Shown: in pieces, positions 1 to 12,295 of the stretch
Numbering within the stretch: position 1 is the stretch's first letter
Layout: each line of letters opens with the position of its first letter
Assembly (NCBI GenBank): GCA_001599935.1
Contig: BCIJ01000023.1
Location: 37,034 to 101,033 of the forward strand
Direction: 5' to 3'
Length of the DNA: 64,000 nucleotides
DNA from: Holtermannia corniformis
Taxonomy: Eukaryota; Basidiomycota; Tremellomycetes; Holtermanniales
Made by a program: the position numbers and the translations under genes
The notes under the pieces: generated by a model
Databases searched by the model: none
What the model was told of the DNA's origin: nothing
Seen by the model: only the letters and a program-made list of their open reading frames with translations

Positions 1-2040
1 GCCACCGTCTTTCGGGCTGTTTAGCAGCGGATCAAGTAATCCGACCCGTTTCCGTCTTTCAAGACGGTGTAGCCATCGGATCGACCACTCCAAAACGGCC
101 GTCGATAGCACGCCAGTGTAAGATTTCGATTTTTCACCGACGACGGCGCAAAGAGGTTTGCCACGGAGGTTTCGGGCGGCGACTGAAACGCATCGGCATG
201 TGATTGCGACATTGACTGGCATTGACAAAGGTGTCCTGGCCGAAATGTTCGGCCGCTGGCGAATGCAATGCTGCGTGCCGACGTAGACGCTGATGGTGGG
301 ACGGCGATCATCGACAAGTGGTCGAACGAGAAGTGGTTGGCGAACAAGTCGTTGCAAGCTACAAGCACGTCAGCCTCGCAGTGGCGATAAACATCTCGCT
401 CCAGTCGGACACACCAGATCATCTCGCTCGCAGCCAGAGTCTTCAGCCCAAGCATCCCTAGCCAGGCTCCATACTGACCACAAGGCAGCGTAGGCTGTCG
501 TGGCGGGCGAGGGAGAGCGGTTGTCTGGACGGCTTGAACGCGCGGGAGGTGAAGAGGGACATAGATGTGCTGGGAGGTGTGCTTCGATGTTGAAGAGGTA
601 CGAGTCAGTCGATCCAAACGGACGACCGAGTTCGCCCTCGACGCTGTCGCAGTGCTGTGATCATCGAGTTGACGTCGAAGGACGCCTGTGGATCGTCAGG
701 CAGTCGGCAAGTCGAGCACTCCCTCGTGAACTCGCAGAGTGCGGTGTGACGCCGTTCTAGCCCGGCTTTAGCACGATGCAGTCGAAGCTTGTTCCAGCTT
801 GTCAATACCGACGCTATCGTCTTGAGCACTAACCGGCTATTCCTCGTCAAGCGTTGCGACGGGACACTTTGCACTCGTTTGCTATCGCATGAGCGAGCTC
901 GTACACTGGTGGAAACGAATCGGTCCCAGGCCATCAGTCGGTGCATGTGGCGGTCGCCGTCTAAGAATCTGATGGGATGGACGGCCCTGCTTTGACGTTG
1001 CGGCTTGTGGTGGAAAGAGTTTGAGATGAGGATATTGGCCTGTACAAGGTCGACATCAGCCCACGGGACCATGCTGTAGATTGCTGTCAACGCTCTGTTT
1101 CGACGTGAACAGGCTCTCGATGTAGAAGGGTGGTCTCGACCTGTTGGCCATAGACCTGGCAAGCACTCACCGCACCTGCTCCGGCTCCTCGCAACATCCC
1201 TCAACAACGATCCTCGAGATCCGATCATACGATATGCGTGAGGTCCGAGCGGTCCAACGTCTGCGGGTTGTCAGCACCAACTACGCAGCATACTCTACCG
1301 TGTCCACGCACTGTATGATACCCTGATGCGAGCCTGGAGACGAGGCAAGTGTAAGAGTTGATATCCGAGTAGCTGGTCGAACAACGCAGCACGAGCTGGC
1401 GTCGAGCCAAGCGAGGACGCTCTTGATCTTGCGTCTTCACCTCGAGTGCTGTGCTGATCTAGTGGAGTGAGCAAGGCACTGCGAACAGGATGGTTAGCTA
1501 GAGATCGCACAGGCGTGTTCGACATCCACGACGCAGCCACGATGCATCATGTCCACAGCGACACCGCCGCGGCAACATCCGTGAGTAACTCCGTAGTCAC
1601 CGAGCTCACGATGCAGGCGGCCGACCCTATGAGCTCGGCGGCAGCTCGACAGTGTCAATCGCGTACGGCGGGTGCAATGGTGGGTTCGCAACGTGTCGAG
1701 ATCGTGTGGATCGCAAGTCTCGGGGGATGAGTGGGAGGCAAGGGTTGTTCGAGACGCGGTCAAGCGATAGTCGATTCACGGCCGTGGTGGCTGTAGTGGC
1801 GGTTACAGGCGAGCATCATACCAGCGAGACGAGACGATCGCGGTCCCACAGACGTGTCGTGGTCTTGTCGGTCGATATGTTCTCCGCATGAGTGCGCGGC
1901 GGATGCGTGAGGCTGTATCGAGGTGCATAGCATGATCTCTGCAGGGTCAGCCTTGCCCAACCACGCCCCACTCACAGATAAACTCACAGATAACGCCTAG
2001 CAACACGTTCCAGATGGCCCAGCCGAGCCTCCCGTCGCTC
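1..2040. other. No gene recognised
   Basis: Roughly 2 kb without a recognisable protein family in any frame. Open stretches exist on both strands, the longest about 200 codons on the minus strand near 21-617, but they show no domain motif, no consistent codon bias and no join through the short gtgagt...ctgac..cag introns that mark real genes here. The base composition resembles the inside of the giant introns further along the window. It may be intergenic or part of an intron of a gene lying to the left. Confidence 0.5.
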
Positions 2041-2900
2041 TCGGCAGTTACATCCTTGACCCTTTGCCTGGCTTCGAGCTCGGTCGCGGCGTCAAACACG
2101 CCCAGCTCGGCGCTCGACGATCAATCAGGTGCGCGACGAGGCGCGGGGTGAACTCGGGATGGCCTTGGAGGCTGAAGATGTGGGTCTTGCCGGTTGGGTA
2201 GCGGTGTACCATGCCTTGCTTTGCGTAGCGGGGAGAGGAGCCGAGGTGGGAGTTTGGACGTGACGACGTCGCGGTGCTGGCGAGTGTTAGTGCGAGCAGA
2301 GAGCCAGGCCAGACCCACCATCTGCTGGATAGACTGCCTGTCAGCTCAATCATACACTATCACCACCCGGTGTCCCCACCCAGCACCTTGACGCCCTCCT
2401 CGCTCAGATCGACACCATACACACCGACCTCCCATCCGTCGCTCCTCGCACACTGCCCGCCGAATGCCAACGCCAATTGTTGATGGCCAAAGCAGATGCC
2501 AATCTGCTTGACATGCGCCGTCTCGGTCGCGAGCGTGCGCAGAAACTCGCACAGGGCGGGACAAACGTCGAGGCAGGGTCGTAAGCCGTGTGTGCGGCAC
2601 TGTCAGTGTCGGACGGGGAGGCCTGCCTTGGTGAGCATGACGGCGTTGTAGCTGCGTTTGGATACTCGCGATCTCGAGCTCGACATCAGGCCGTGGGTGG
2701 GGATACGACTTGAGCGAGCTCTCGAGCAGCGTCTGGAACACTGGCAGGTCTGCATCGTCCATGAGCGGATCGTGTCGACGCACAGGTGGACGGTATCGAT
2801 CCGACTGTCAGCTGGATGATGCTGATCCACTCACTGGCGTACGCACCGTCTTGGCTGTGATTGTTGAGATCGCAGGGTGCGGTATAGCGGTGACATGACC
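2040..2900 (-). pseudogene. Frame-broken class I glutamine amidotransferase-like gene
   Basis: The minus strand encodes successive blocks of a class I glutamine amidotransferase (GMP-synthase-like cytosolic family). A YNAVMLT strand lies near 2625-2660, followed by the nucleophile block GICFGHQ (about 2475-2504), QQMHRDVV across a clean 42-base intron near 2275-2330, then LGSSPRYAKQGMVHRY and the His/Glu block SLQGHPEF (about 2151-2177). The catalytic Cys and His-Glu are therefore still present. The blocks lie in different frames, and no GT-AG intron explains the changes before LCEFL, before PNSHLGSS and after HLID; each looks like a small indel. Several short introns (26-42 bases) remain recognisable. 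I read this as a decaying gene. Sequencing indels are the alternative, but several independent ones in one gene would be needed. Confidence 0.7.
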
Positions 2901-3642
2901 TTTCACCGAGTGCAAGGATACACTGATGCGTCTACTGACAGTTGACTGACAGATGGTCACTCTCGCCTAGCATCCCGGCAGCACACGCCGACTCCAAGCC
3001 GACGTCCATCCGGCATCGTCAATGCATCACAAGGTCGGCACCAGCTCGCCAATCGTAGAGACCTCTGCCCGAGCTGGCCAACTGTGGATCGACAGTGTCG
3101 TGAGTACTTGCTCCAGTCGATCCCCTGCCGTCGCATCCCTGCACCATCCCCTCACCACGCCGAGTTCGATTCACGCCCACTGCACTCGACTGCACTCGGC
3201 CGACTGCACGTCAAACGCTATCCTTGGGCTGTGCGTAGCTCTGCTTCACCTTGGGTGCGGCCCTCGCCAAGGCTGCGCACGGTCCGTCGCACTGGGGTTG
3301 TCTGACCATTCGCATGCATCTTTCGCGCCGTTTCTTGATACCATCGTGTACGCCTGCCTCTTCTCTTGCGTTCTGTACCACCCACCGCGTCTCTCGCTGC
3401 ACCCACACGATTCTATACCGTGTTTGATCACCAGCTGTCCTAGGCCCGCTCATTCAATTCCGCATACAGCAATTGACTTTGACGTTTCACCGGGCGCGTG
3501 CGATTGTTTGTTGTTTGCCAAGCGACAACGACCATCCTCAAGAACCGACACCCGACCGCACCACACTCGCTCAGCACCCACACTCGTTCACGCCCTTGAC
3601 GATCCTCCAACTGCTCTTGATCACCCACTACACGCAACCGAC

Positions 3643-5520
3643 ATGCTCGCCGCTGTCCTTTTCGCCGCCTTGCCCCTTTTGACCGGTTAGTATCTCGAGG
3701 TGGGCTAGTGTTTCTGGGTTTGCGAGTGGTGAGCTGTGAGACTGCGGTTGGATGTGGATGCTGCACGGGATGTGGATGCTGCGACGGGACGGCGAAAGGG
3801 GGTGGTGCGGATGCAGGTGTCTTGTTTCCTGCTCGTCCGCTGGCTGCAGTGTACGTAGACTGCATAAACTGCAGTCTGTTCTCGACTTGCAGCCGTGCAT
3901 CGCGCACAGCATCAATCAGGACGCAGACAATGCAAACAATGGCATCGCCGCTCGGTCCTTTCGATAGGGGTCCGTGCGCCTTGGCGTGAGAGCCGGTACC
4001 AACCTCGGCCTGCAGCTGGGCTAGCTACAGTCAGACGCTCGTGCCCGCTTTGACGAGGCTGCGGAACACAGTCGTGATAAACGGCATGTGCGATAGCCAC
4101 CGGGAGCTGGCAAAACGAGTTCCTGCGGCTGCACTCTATTTACCGTGCAAGATCAAGTGGCAGTGGCGAGCGCCATTGAAGCTGTACGAGGTCGACACTG
4201 TATTTACAAAAGCCTCGCCATCATCGGCTGTGAGAGCACCAATTGCCGACAAGGCATCTGCAACTGGGACACGGTTGCACGCTTGGCGCCGAGTGCACCA
4301 TATAACCGCATGTAGGTCTCGAGAGCGCCGTCTTGCAGCGCGCTGGGGAATTAGAATGCCAACCCGTCGATCTGTACGCAGACTCGTGACAAACGCGCCA
4401 GGCAGTGATGACTGTCAAGGTGCTTGAGCGCATCAACCGCGTCCTTGAGCAGATCCAGATAGTACAGCTGACCAGCTGCGTCACTCGGCTGCTGCTCATG
4501 ATCGGACGATTGGGTCAGATCATCGCAGGGTGGTATCGGCAGGCTAGCCGGCGGCTTCTGCCAATCCGGATGCGACGTGTCGACGGCCACTTGTATCAAC
4601 GTAGGCTTGGCACGGTCCATGATGCACCACGGGGGGCAAGCAGCAAACAGCTGGCCGGTATCGTGAAAGCCGAGTAGCTACGCGATCTAAAGGTGCTATC
4701 GACCACTTGTTGACGAGGTCTAGTTATTAGTGGAAGGTACAGATCAGCTCAGAGCAGCCGCGGCTGGCGTCCGCCGCCGTCCCTTCCGGACCAGCCGCGT
4801 CGAGATAGACCGAAAGGCAGTCAAACGGTGCATTCTCACCGTGAATGACCAAGCTGAGCCGCGATTGGCTGTATTCGGACACGGCGTCCAGCGCTACTGC
4901 CGGCCCGTGCTCCGCCTGCTTCGCCTGCCTCCACCAAGGCTCGCTGATGAGGGCCCTTACCCTCTACTCAACGTTCGCCAGCCCACGCTAACGCCACAGG
5001 TGCCCTCGCTGGCGACTGCACCCGCTCGGCCGTTGTCGAACAGGGCGACTACTGCGACACGATCTGTAAGTGACCCCCCTGCTGCACCGCTGACAGCAGC
5101 GCGCAAATACGGCGTGTCGACGTACCAGCTCGCCGTCGTCAACGACGCTACCATCTCGGCCAACTGCGACAACCTGCCCGTCAACGGCACCGTCTGCCTC
5201 GGGTTGACCGGCCACGACTGCACCAAGGTCTACACGGTCGTCGAGGACGAGTGAGTCGCGCTGACACGACGGCGCTGACGTCAGTACGTGCGACTGGATC
5301 CAGCAAATGTACGGCATCTCCAACGAGACGCTGTGGAGCAACAACCCGCAGATTGACGCAGCGTGCTCCAACATTTACATCGGCGAGGTCCTCTGCGTCG
5401 ACACGGCCAGCTACACGTACCCTTCTGTCGACTCTGCTCTCTACGAGGTGGGTTCGACTCGCATGACGGCGCTGACGGCAGCAACTCGCCTACACCTACC
5501 TCCCCTACTGCGACGAGTGA
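3643..5520 (+). CDS. Secreted protein with two LysM domains
   Basis: Five exons (3643-3685, 5000-5065, 5097-5250, 5285-5447, 5482-5520) sum to 465 bases and encode 154 residues. Residues 1-18 form a signal peptide beginning MLAAVLFAALPLLTG. Two Cys-rich LysM repeats follow: one from about residue 20 (DYCDTISARKYGVS ... CDNLPVNGTVCLG) and one from about residue 80 (VYTVVEDDTCDWI ... SNNPQIDAACSNIYIGEVLCV). LysM folds bind chitin or other N-acetylglucosamine polymers, and in fungi small secreted LysM proteins act at the wall or as effectors. There is no catalytic domain or membrane anchor. The first intron is 1,314 bases and falls inside the signal-peptide region; the other three are 31-34 bases. 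The 3' end faces the next gene, 54 bases away. Confidence 0.9.
3686..4999 (+). other. Giant first intron of the LysM gene
   Basis: A 1,314-base intron with donor gttagt and a normal end (gctaacgccacag). The flanking exons join in frame to complete the signal peptide. I see no ORF of a known family inside. A short inverted match (gtgggct at 3700-3706, agcccac at 4980-4986) lies just inside the ends and could bring the splice sites together, but it is short enough to be chance. Confidence 0.75.
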
Positions 5521-5574
5521 GCGCGATCTGTTCGGACACTTTGTTATTCGATGCATGCTTTGACAGCTGCGCCG

Positions 5575-8500
5575 CTACTGCCCGGCGCCATCCAGAGGCG
5601 CAATGTCCACGCCAAACGTCGCCGAGAGCTCTTCCCACGAAAACGCTGGGATCCCACTGATCGCCGAGCGGTCGTACACGGGCGTAGCCTCCTGCACGGG
5701 CGCCCACATTGTGCTCTGCGCGTCAGCACGATCTAGCCGAGCAAGACGTACGAGAAAGTTGAACGCGTCCGGGTCGACTTGCATGTCCATCGCTTGTCGA
5801 CTATTGCTTGCGCCCTGGTCGCGGCCGTACACTGCGGGCGGAGGGTTCGCGATTTGCGCAAGGTCATAGTTGAACATCTGCCGTCAGCGCGATCGCATTT
5901 AGGGTACTGACCGAAACGTTGTCCAGACCAGGTGGCCAGGCCGGGAACGAGACGGGACTCGGGGATTCACTCTGCTTGACAGGGACGTGCGAGTGGTTGC
6001 GCACGATCCGCGACTGGGCGCCACGGTTCACGCGCTCGATCAACCGGGTATGCAGCCCGATCAAGTGCGCCGACTCTTCGTCGTCTTCCTTTTCAGTCGG
6101 TGCCCACGGCAGCGTGTTGCCCATGACGCTGCAAAACTTGTTCGACGCCGTTTGGCGCAGTCGCAAGAGCAGCGCGAGCGACGTCATCGACGCCTTGGAC
6201 TCGTGCGCGACTTGGGAGAACAGGTTGCAGGCCGTCTGCAGCTGGGACCAGCCGAGGAGGGCAAGAGGCGAGTTTGGGGCGACAATCACGAGCGAGGCCA
6301 TGCAAACGGCAGCCGAGCATGCGTGGTACTGCTGTCAGCGGGATCACACGACGAGACTCACCCAAAAGAACCACTGCCGGACGGCCGCGCGCCGGTGCAG
6401 AGTGTGCAAGCTGACGGCGATTGAAATCATCGACTGACGTCAGCCGCGCCAACGCTGATCAACTCACCACGCAACGCTCGGTGATAGCCAGAAACGCTTC
6501 GCCATACTTGCTCTTACTCGGGTTCTCTGGACACTCGTGCAGCGCGCGCGCAAAGAACGGGCGGAGGAGAAACATGACCATCTCGCCGAGGTTGAGCTCG
6601 AGCGTGTGCTGTTGAAACGCAATCCGGATCGCCTTTTTCTCGTGCGCAGGCGTGTCGGCCCACGAGACGCGCGATTCAGGGCGCTGGCTCGGCGAGGGCA
6701 CCTTTGCAAACTCGACCTTGAGCGATCCCGGGACCGTCTTTTCAAACTCGACGCTGCGGGTGAGCTCGTGCGGACGCGGGTCGACTTACACTTTTTGATA
6801 CAGCTGCAGGACGGTCGAGTACGACGGCGGCTTGGCACTCATAACCTCGTCGAGGATCCTGCTGTCAGCTTGGTACCACGAGCGCACTCACTCGTTGGAG
6901 ACCTTGACGAGCCTGAATTTCGTCTGCGACCACGGCACGGCCTCGAGCTCTTTCGGAAACTCGACGTCGAAATGCTTGGTCGCCATGCCGCCGCTGTCGT
7001 CAGCGAGTGCCAACGGGATCGCACTCACGGCCGGCCAAAGCAGTGCGACTGAAACGTGTCCTCTGCGCGCGTCTCCCAAAAGATGCGCCGTCGGTCGTCT
7101 AGGATATTCTCGGGCAGGCCCCACTTTGCGCCATCGCGGTGCATGCCCATCTGCTGTCAGCTCGGTCGAGGCATGTCGACTAACCGCTTGGATGATCCGC
7201 TGCGACAAGCCCCAGATTGGCCACGACGAGTCGCCGCCTTTGACCCGGTCTTCAAATCTGACCAGTCAGCACGCACGCAACGTAGCACGCACGCACAAGT
7301 GATAGTTGACCATGATGTGCTGCCGTCAGCTCGACCCTCGATGCCGCACTCACCAGAGTCTGCAAGCACGCCATCGTGTTCTCGCCCATAAAGTTGACCA
7401 CGCTGAGACACGCCGCGGCCGCTTCATAGTAGCGTTTCGCGCTCTTGAGGTCTGGCGGCTCGACGTCAATGTTGGAGATGGCGCCCATGGCCAGGGTGAT
7501 GAAGACTAGCGCGAGTTTATGCGGGTGCGAGTCGTTTGTCCATGGCTTGGACGGGTAGGCTGGCGTGTGGAGCGGTCGCGGCGGGTAGAAGACTGCGAGG
7601 TAGGATTGGAGTTGAGGCTCGGGGCAGATGTCGTAGCTGGCTGTCAGCGATCAAGCAGTGGGTTTAGGTTTCAAATGGGCGAGACCGTACACTTGACGCA
7701 CCGCCGGTTGGCAAGTGCGTTCGCAACAGCATGATTCACTAGCCGCCACGCAGCCACGGCCGTCTCATCGCAGCAACCACTCACTTGTAAGCGTACAGCT
7801 CGTAGAAATACGCCACGAGCGCCCTCGCGTCCTCCCTGGGCGGCAGCTGCGCTCGGAGGGTATCATATGCCGATGGATGCAAGTGGCCAAACGGGAACGC
7901 TTGAGGTGGAGCGAATGCGTGATCGTTGTGTGGGTTGGAGAGCGGGAGGGATGAGGGCGGTGGTGCGTTGGGTTCGGGGAGTGAGTGTGGGATATCGGAC
8001 TGTGGGGTGAGCTGCTGTGGAGGGTGGACGATGTGCAATGCTAGGGTCTGACGGCACGGACAAGCCGTTGCAATCGTGCCGACTCGGAGCTGTGCGATAG
8101 GCGCCAGCACCAGCCGTTCGACCAGCTACCGCCTATTATGCAAGCACGACCCAGCAACCCACCTGGTTCAACCACTCGCTAGCCGCGGCCGGTCCCACGA
8201 ACCGACTCTTGCCCGCTTCACCTATCACGAGCGTGCCTAAACTCGGGATCCAATCTTCCTCTTGCGGCGGCGGTGGGATGCTCCGCCGTGGTGGTGGGTA
8301 GGGGCTCTCTGGGATCGCGATGGCCGAGGAGGACGGGATGGGGATCGAGTGTTCTCGTAGGGTGGATTCGAGGAGTGCGATGCGTGCTTCGAGTGTGTCT
8401 TTGGCGGCTTCGAGGCTGGAGGCATTAGCGTCGGGATGGAGCCTAGCGTCGAGCGAGGACACGGTAGCGGCGGTCACAGTGTTGGTCGACTGCATCAACG

Positions 8501-8885
8501 GCAGCAGCCGAGATGATGCAAGAGTCGGATGGGTAACCGCAGCTGCGTAGCCGCACAAGCAGCGAAAGGAGCCAGGCCGTGCCTTCGATCGGAACGAGAC
8601 AATACGCCGACTAGCACTCACTTTGCGTTTTTCGACGGCAAGACGCCGTCCGGACAGAGCTCTGCGCAACCTCGTTTGATGCAGCTCGTGCATGGGACTG
8701 TATTCCTCAGCTCGGCTCGGGGTCGTTCGGGTGGGAGACTGACCTCGCTTATCGCATTTCAGTTTCCGACGCCTGCATTCTATCCCGTGTCAGTGGGTTG
8801 TGGGCAGAGAGAGCGACCGACCTTTACAGCTTGTGCGGAGTTCTGGACTGCCGGGCTCTCGTTTGGACGGGGCGACGTGGGACAT
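5575..8885 (-). CDS. Zn2Cys6 transcription factor with fungal MHR domain
   Basis: The start is the ATG at 8885 (MSHVAPSKREPGSPELRTSC). The first three exons assemble a zinc binuclear cluster, C-x2-C-x6-C-x5-C-x2-C-x8-C, ending SCIKRGCAELCPDG. A coiled, proline-rich linker follows near 8136-8430. The fungal-specific transcription factor domain includes DRRRIFWETRAEDTFQSHCFGRP (about 7025-7120), the block LNLGEMVMFLLRPFFARAL (about 6550-6610) and a helical segment near 5900-6300. The stop is at 5575-5577. At least eleven introns of about 30-60 bases end ctgac..ag. One junction, near 7740 after ELYAYK, did not resolve in frame, so the model there is uncertain or the gene carries an indel. The target genes cannot be inferred. 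Confidence 0.88.
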
Positions 8886-8929
8886 TGCCTGTTGTCCGTG
8901 ATGAGCGACGAGTGGTAGTGCGGCAACAG

Positions 8930-8982
8930 GAAGAAGATGATGATGACGAAGGTGAAGAAGAAGAAGAAGAAGAAGAAGAGTC
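8930..8982. repeat. GAA/GATGA-rich microsatellite
   Basis: An imperfect run of gaa and gat triplets lies just upstream of the Zn2Cys6 factor start. On the gene's own strand it reads as a CTT-rich tract, a common composition of fungal 5' leaders. Confidence 0.8.
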
Positions 8983-9959
8983 GAGATGCGAAGGCAATCC
9001 GCCTTGTTTGGTTGGTGGCCACCCGCGCGCCTATCGAGATTAGGCTTGCCCTCATCAATCACGTGAAAGTGTTTGGCGGTGTTAAATTGCAAATAGGCGC
9101 GCGCAGACCCGCGAGCGGAAAGTGGCACGACGGGGTGGACGTCTGTACCGGTGCTGCTCCAACGAAAGAACATACGTGTTGGGCGAGGTAGACAGCATAC
9201 GATGAGCAGGCAGGCAGGATGGCGGTCGTGTGTAGTGTCAGTCGTGTGAGTGTCAGTCGAACAGCCGGTCGTACAGATGCATACCATGCCGTCCAGCAGC
9301 ACCACCCTCTTCCAGTCCCGCTCTGACAAAGTGGAGACTGCCAAACGGCCTCGACATCGCCTTGACAGCCTGTCCCAACCGCGTGCACCGCGTTGGCAGG
9401 TAGCCGATGCAGTACGGGGTGACGAGCGCCGTGAGCGGGATGCCAAGTAGATGAACGACCCTGTCATGTTTCGATTGATCCCATGGCACGGACCAGTCTT
9501 GCGATGCGAGGTAGAGGCGAGAACGGCACAGACACGTACGCCTTGGATGTGGATGCTGCGTGCGAGCTCGCCGACGCGGGGACGGTAGGAGGGATGAGGT
9601 GTACGTGACGGTCGACCCGGCGCAGTGGTGAGGAATGAGTTGATGACGACGACGGCGACGGCAAGATAGAGTGAGTCGGACGTAGTGAATGCCGGTGGGT
9701 GGTCGCCAGCTCATCCGTTGCCAGCTGCGACCGTGCACCGTGCACCACCGAGCTCCGAGCTGGCCACGCCGTCACCGAGCTGAACAGTGCTAGCATCAAG
9801 ACTGCGACTGGCTCGAGCGTATCATGATGTGGATGCTCGCTGTCGACCGGTACAGGGTGGATGCCGAACGGTGCACAAGACGGATGGTCGACTCGGCAAC
9901 TCTCGCCCGTGCTCACCGCCGTTTGCTCTTTCGCATCCGACAGTGACAACGGTACTGAC

Positions 9960-10050
9960 TACGTCTCAATACTGACACTATCACGACCGCGACTGACCAC
10001 ACTGACACTGACACACTGACACTGACCACTGACCACACTGACCACCTGAT
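9960..10050. repeat. Degenerate tandem repeat of CACTGAC/ACACTGAC units
   Basis: About 90 bases consist of repeated actgac, cactgac and accacactgac words. No coding role is evident. The repeated word happens to contain the ctgac branch-site core used by introns of this genome. Confidence 0.75.
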
Positions 10051-10663
10051 GGATCCCGACGGCGTATGCTGACCCCAGCCCGCTCGAAACAGGGCGTCGA
10101 CCCCCTCAACCGAACCCAAGAGCTTACACTTTGCTTCTCGCAGTCGGACAGCGGACAGGCGACGCCGACGTCGACCTGACGACCAGGGGGATCGCCCTTG
10201 TGCCGAACGAACAGGGGGCCGAAGGAAAAGTCGTGCTCAAGCCGTCGGCAAGACGAGGGTACAAGACGTCTGCATCGGCTCGCCGTCTGCATCGACCGCT
10301 GTCTCCCGCCTCGACACTTGCACCATCCGAACGACCAACGCCGACACCAACTTGACCAGCCCACGCAGCTCGGACCGACCCAGCTCGGCCGACCCAACCC
10401 AGCATTTGTATTTCCAGCACCCTATCGTGAGTTAGGTTCCCATCAGCCCGTGCTTGCCAACGTCGCGTTCTGGCGCTGATGCTCTAGACTAGACTCTTTG
10501 AACGGCCCAATTCAACTCACACTAGACGCTCCACTCTTTCTCGACCTTGTTCGTGCTCGCGGTCCTGAACTCGACAAGGACGCATCGCCTCTCCCTCTAG
10601 CCTTGATCACCGTCCCATTCACTCGCTCACTACCCTCCCGCCTATTCCACCCCACCCCCACCC

Positions 10664-12216
10664 ATGATCGAGACCCACGCAACCGGACTACCGCACCAAA
10701 AGCCGCGCAAAGTCATCATCGCCGGCGCCGGTCTCGGCGGCTGCATGCTCGCCGTCCAGCTCGCCATGAAAGGGATCGCGTGCGACATGTACGAACTGAG
10801 AGAGTACCGGGGCGACGTCGGTGGCGCGATCAGTATCGCACCGAACGCGGCCAGGGTGCTGGATCATGTCGGCGTTTGGAACGAACTGAGGGATCGGGGG
10901 TATGAGTACGAGGTGAGTGGTGCGTGCGTGGGTTGGAGCGAGAGACGCGGCTGGGCGGCTTGCTACCTTGGCCAAGCGGGGAGCCAAGCTGCTGCATGGG
11001 TCCACAGGCCGACGCATCGTGGCAAGCTTGCGATTTTCAACCAAACAAGCTCTAGCGTCGGCTCGTCGCCGCCGACTCTCGCCGCTCTCGCTTCGCTCGA
11101 CGCTCCGCTGACAACCAGACGCTCCACATCCTCACCCAAACCGGCGGCTCGATCGGCACGTACACCAACGGCAGCACCGCTCGCTTTGGCTACCCCGCGC
11201 TCCGCATCCGACGCTCCTACGTCCACACGGCGCTGATCGAAAAGCTCGTGTTCCAGTACGCGTCCCTGATCAAGATCTACTACCGCTGCAAAGTGCTCGC
11301 CGCGTTCAACTGTGCGCCGCCTCGACACGGCGCCGCGGCCATCCTGTCCAACGGCAAGACCGTGTACGCCGACTATGTCGTGGGCGCCGACGGCATCCAT
11401 TCGGCCGTACGACACAGTGTGCTCGGGAACGATGCGCCCGCGCCCGAGTACACTGGCATCACCAACATTGGGTGCTATACCGATTCAGCGCACGCCGTCG
11501 CCGCCGACGCGACCCCGCTCCGCCTCCCCGCCGTCGTGTGCGGCCGCAGCGGGACGATGGTGCTGATGCCGTTTGGCGCCGCTGGCGAAAAGGAAGACAT
11601 TGTCTCGCTCTCTGCATCCTGCGAGTTTCCTCACGATCTCGGGCGCGCAGGCTGGTCGGCGTTCCTCAAGAGTGGCCAGGCGGCTCAGCGTGTGCGCGAT
11701 CAGTTTAAGAAATGGGACGACCCGGCAAAGGGCATCATCCGTGATTTCGACGAGGACGAGCTCGTGCTCTGGCCCCAGTACCGCATGGGCGACATTGAGC
11801 GCTGGACTCACGGCAGGTTGATCCTGATGGGTGACGCTGCGCACGCCGTGCCACCGACGGGTGAGTCTGATCGTTGAGAGCAAGCTGACCGCAGGCGGCC
11901 AAGGCGCGGCTCAAGCATTCGAAGACGCCGAGACGCTCGCGCTCGTCCTCTCCCACCCCATGCACCTGCCGCTCCAGGTGTATGAGAAACACCGCCGGGA
12001 ACGCCTCGCACTCGTCTCGCGCTTCACGGCGACTGCAGGCAACCATCGCCGTCCGAGCGCCAACAAGCTTGCACACATGTGGAAGACGGGCGGCATGGCG
12101 TTCTACTACAAGCTCTCGGCGGGCGCAGAGGCCGACGAGATGTATGGGTATGATGTGTTGAAGGTGGGTCCGACGGGTGCTCGGCCGGGGCTGATATGCA
12201 GGCTGGCATTGTGTGA
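10664..12216 (+). CDS. FAD-dependent monooxygenase (salicylate hydroxylase-like)
   Basis: Exons 10664-10912, 11119-11860, 11895-12163 and 12202-12216 sum to 1,275 bases and encode 424 residues. The N-terminal Rossmann motif for FAD is KVIIAGAGLGGCMLA, followed by the acidic strand end MYELRE. The DG motif reads GADGIHSAVR, and the FAD ribose-binding GD motif reads GRLILMGDAAHAVPPTGGQG, split by a 34-base intron. This is the class A aromatic hydroxylase fold, in which NAD(P)H-reduced FAD hydroxylates a small, often aromatic, substrate. The substrate is not predictable. Intron 1 (206 bases) is longer than the others. The last exon is only 15 bases. The protein lacks a signal peptide and is probably cytosolic. 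A methyltransferase starts 80 bases downstream on the same strand. Confidence 0.9.
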
Positions 12217-12295
12217 GGCTGTAAAGCTGTGGAATAGATGGACGTATGCATGTCTGGATGCCATCGCAAGGACCGACGCCGTCGCCGCGCCAACC

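Larger units (their letters stand above)
8886..10663. other. Divergent intergenic region, no confident gene
   Basis: This lies between the divergent Zn2Cys6 factor (-) and monooxygenase (+), so it holds both promoters. The minus strand around 9253-9949 contains open, partly hydrophobic stretches (for example LYLAVAVVVINSFLTTA and LLGIPLTALVTPYCIGYLP) that might be exons of a membrane protein. I could not join them into a frame or recognise a family. The 9960-10050 part is low-complexity repeat. Confidence 0.5.

Noticed and set aside
21..617. Open frame of about 198 codons on the minus strand
   Set aside because: No family motif, no splice joins, starts and composition like other chance ORFs inside giant introns.
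3700..4986. Terminal inverted repeat of a DNA transposon in the LysM intron
   Set aside because: Only 7 bases match, no target-site duplication and no transposase; too weak to call.
8930..8982. Glu/Lys-rich reading of the GAA repeat as coding
   Set aside because: It lies upstream of the Zn2Cys6 ATG on the other strand and does not join any exon.
9253..9949. Possible membrane protein gene on the minus strand
   Set aside because: Hydrophobic segments are in different frames and no consistent exon set or family could be assembled.
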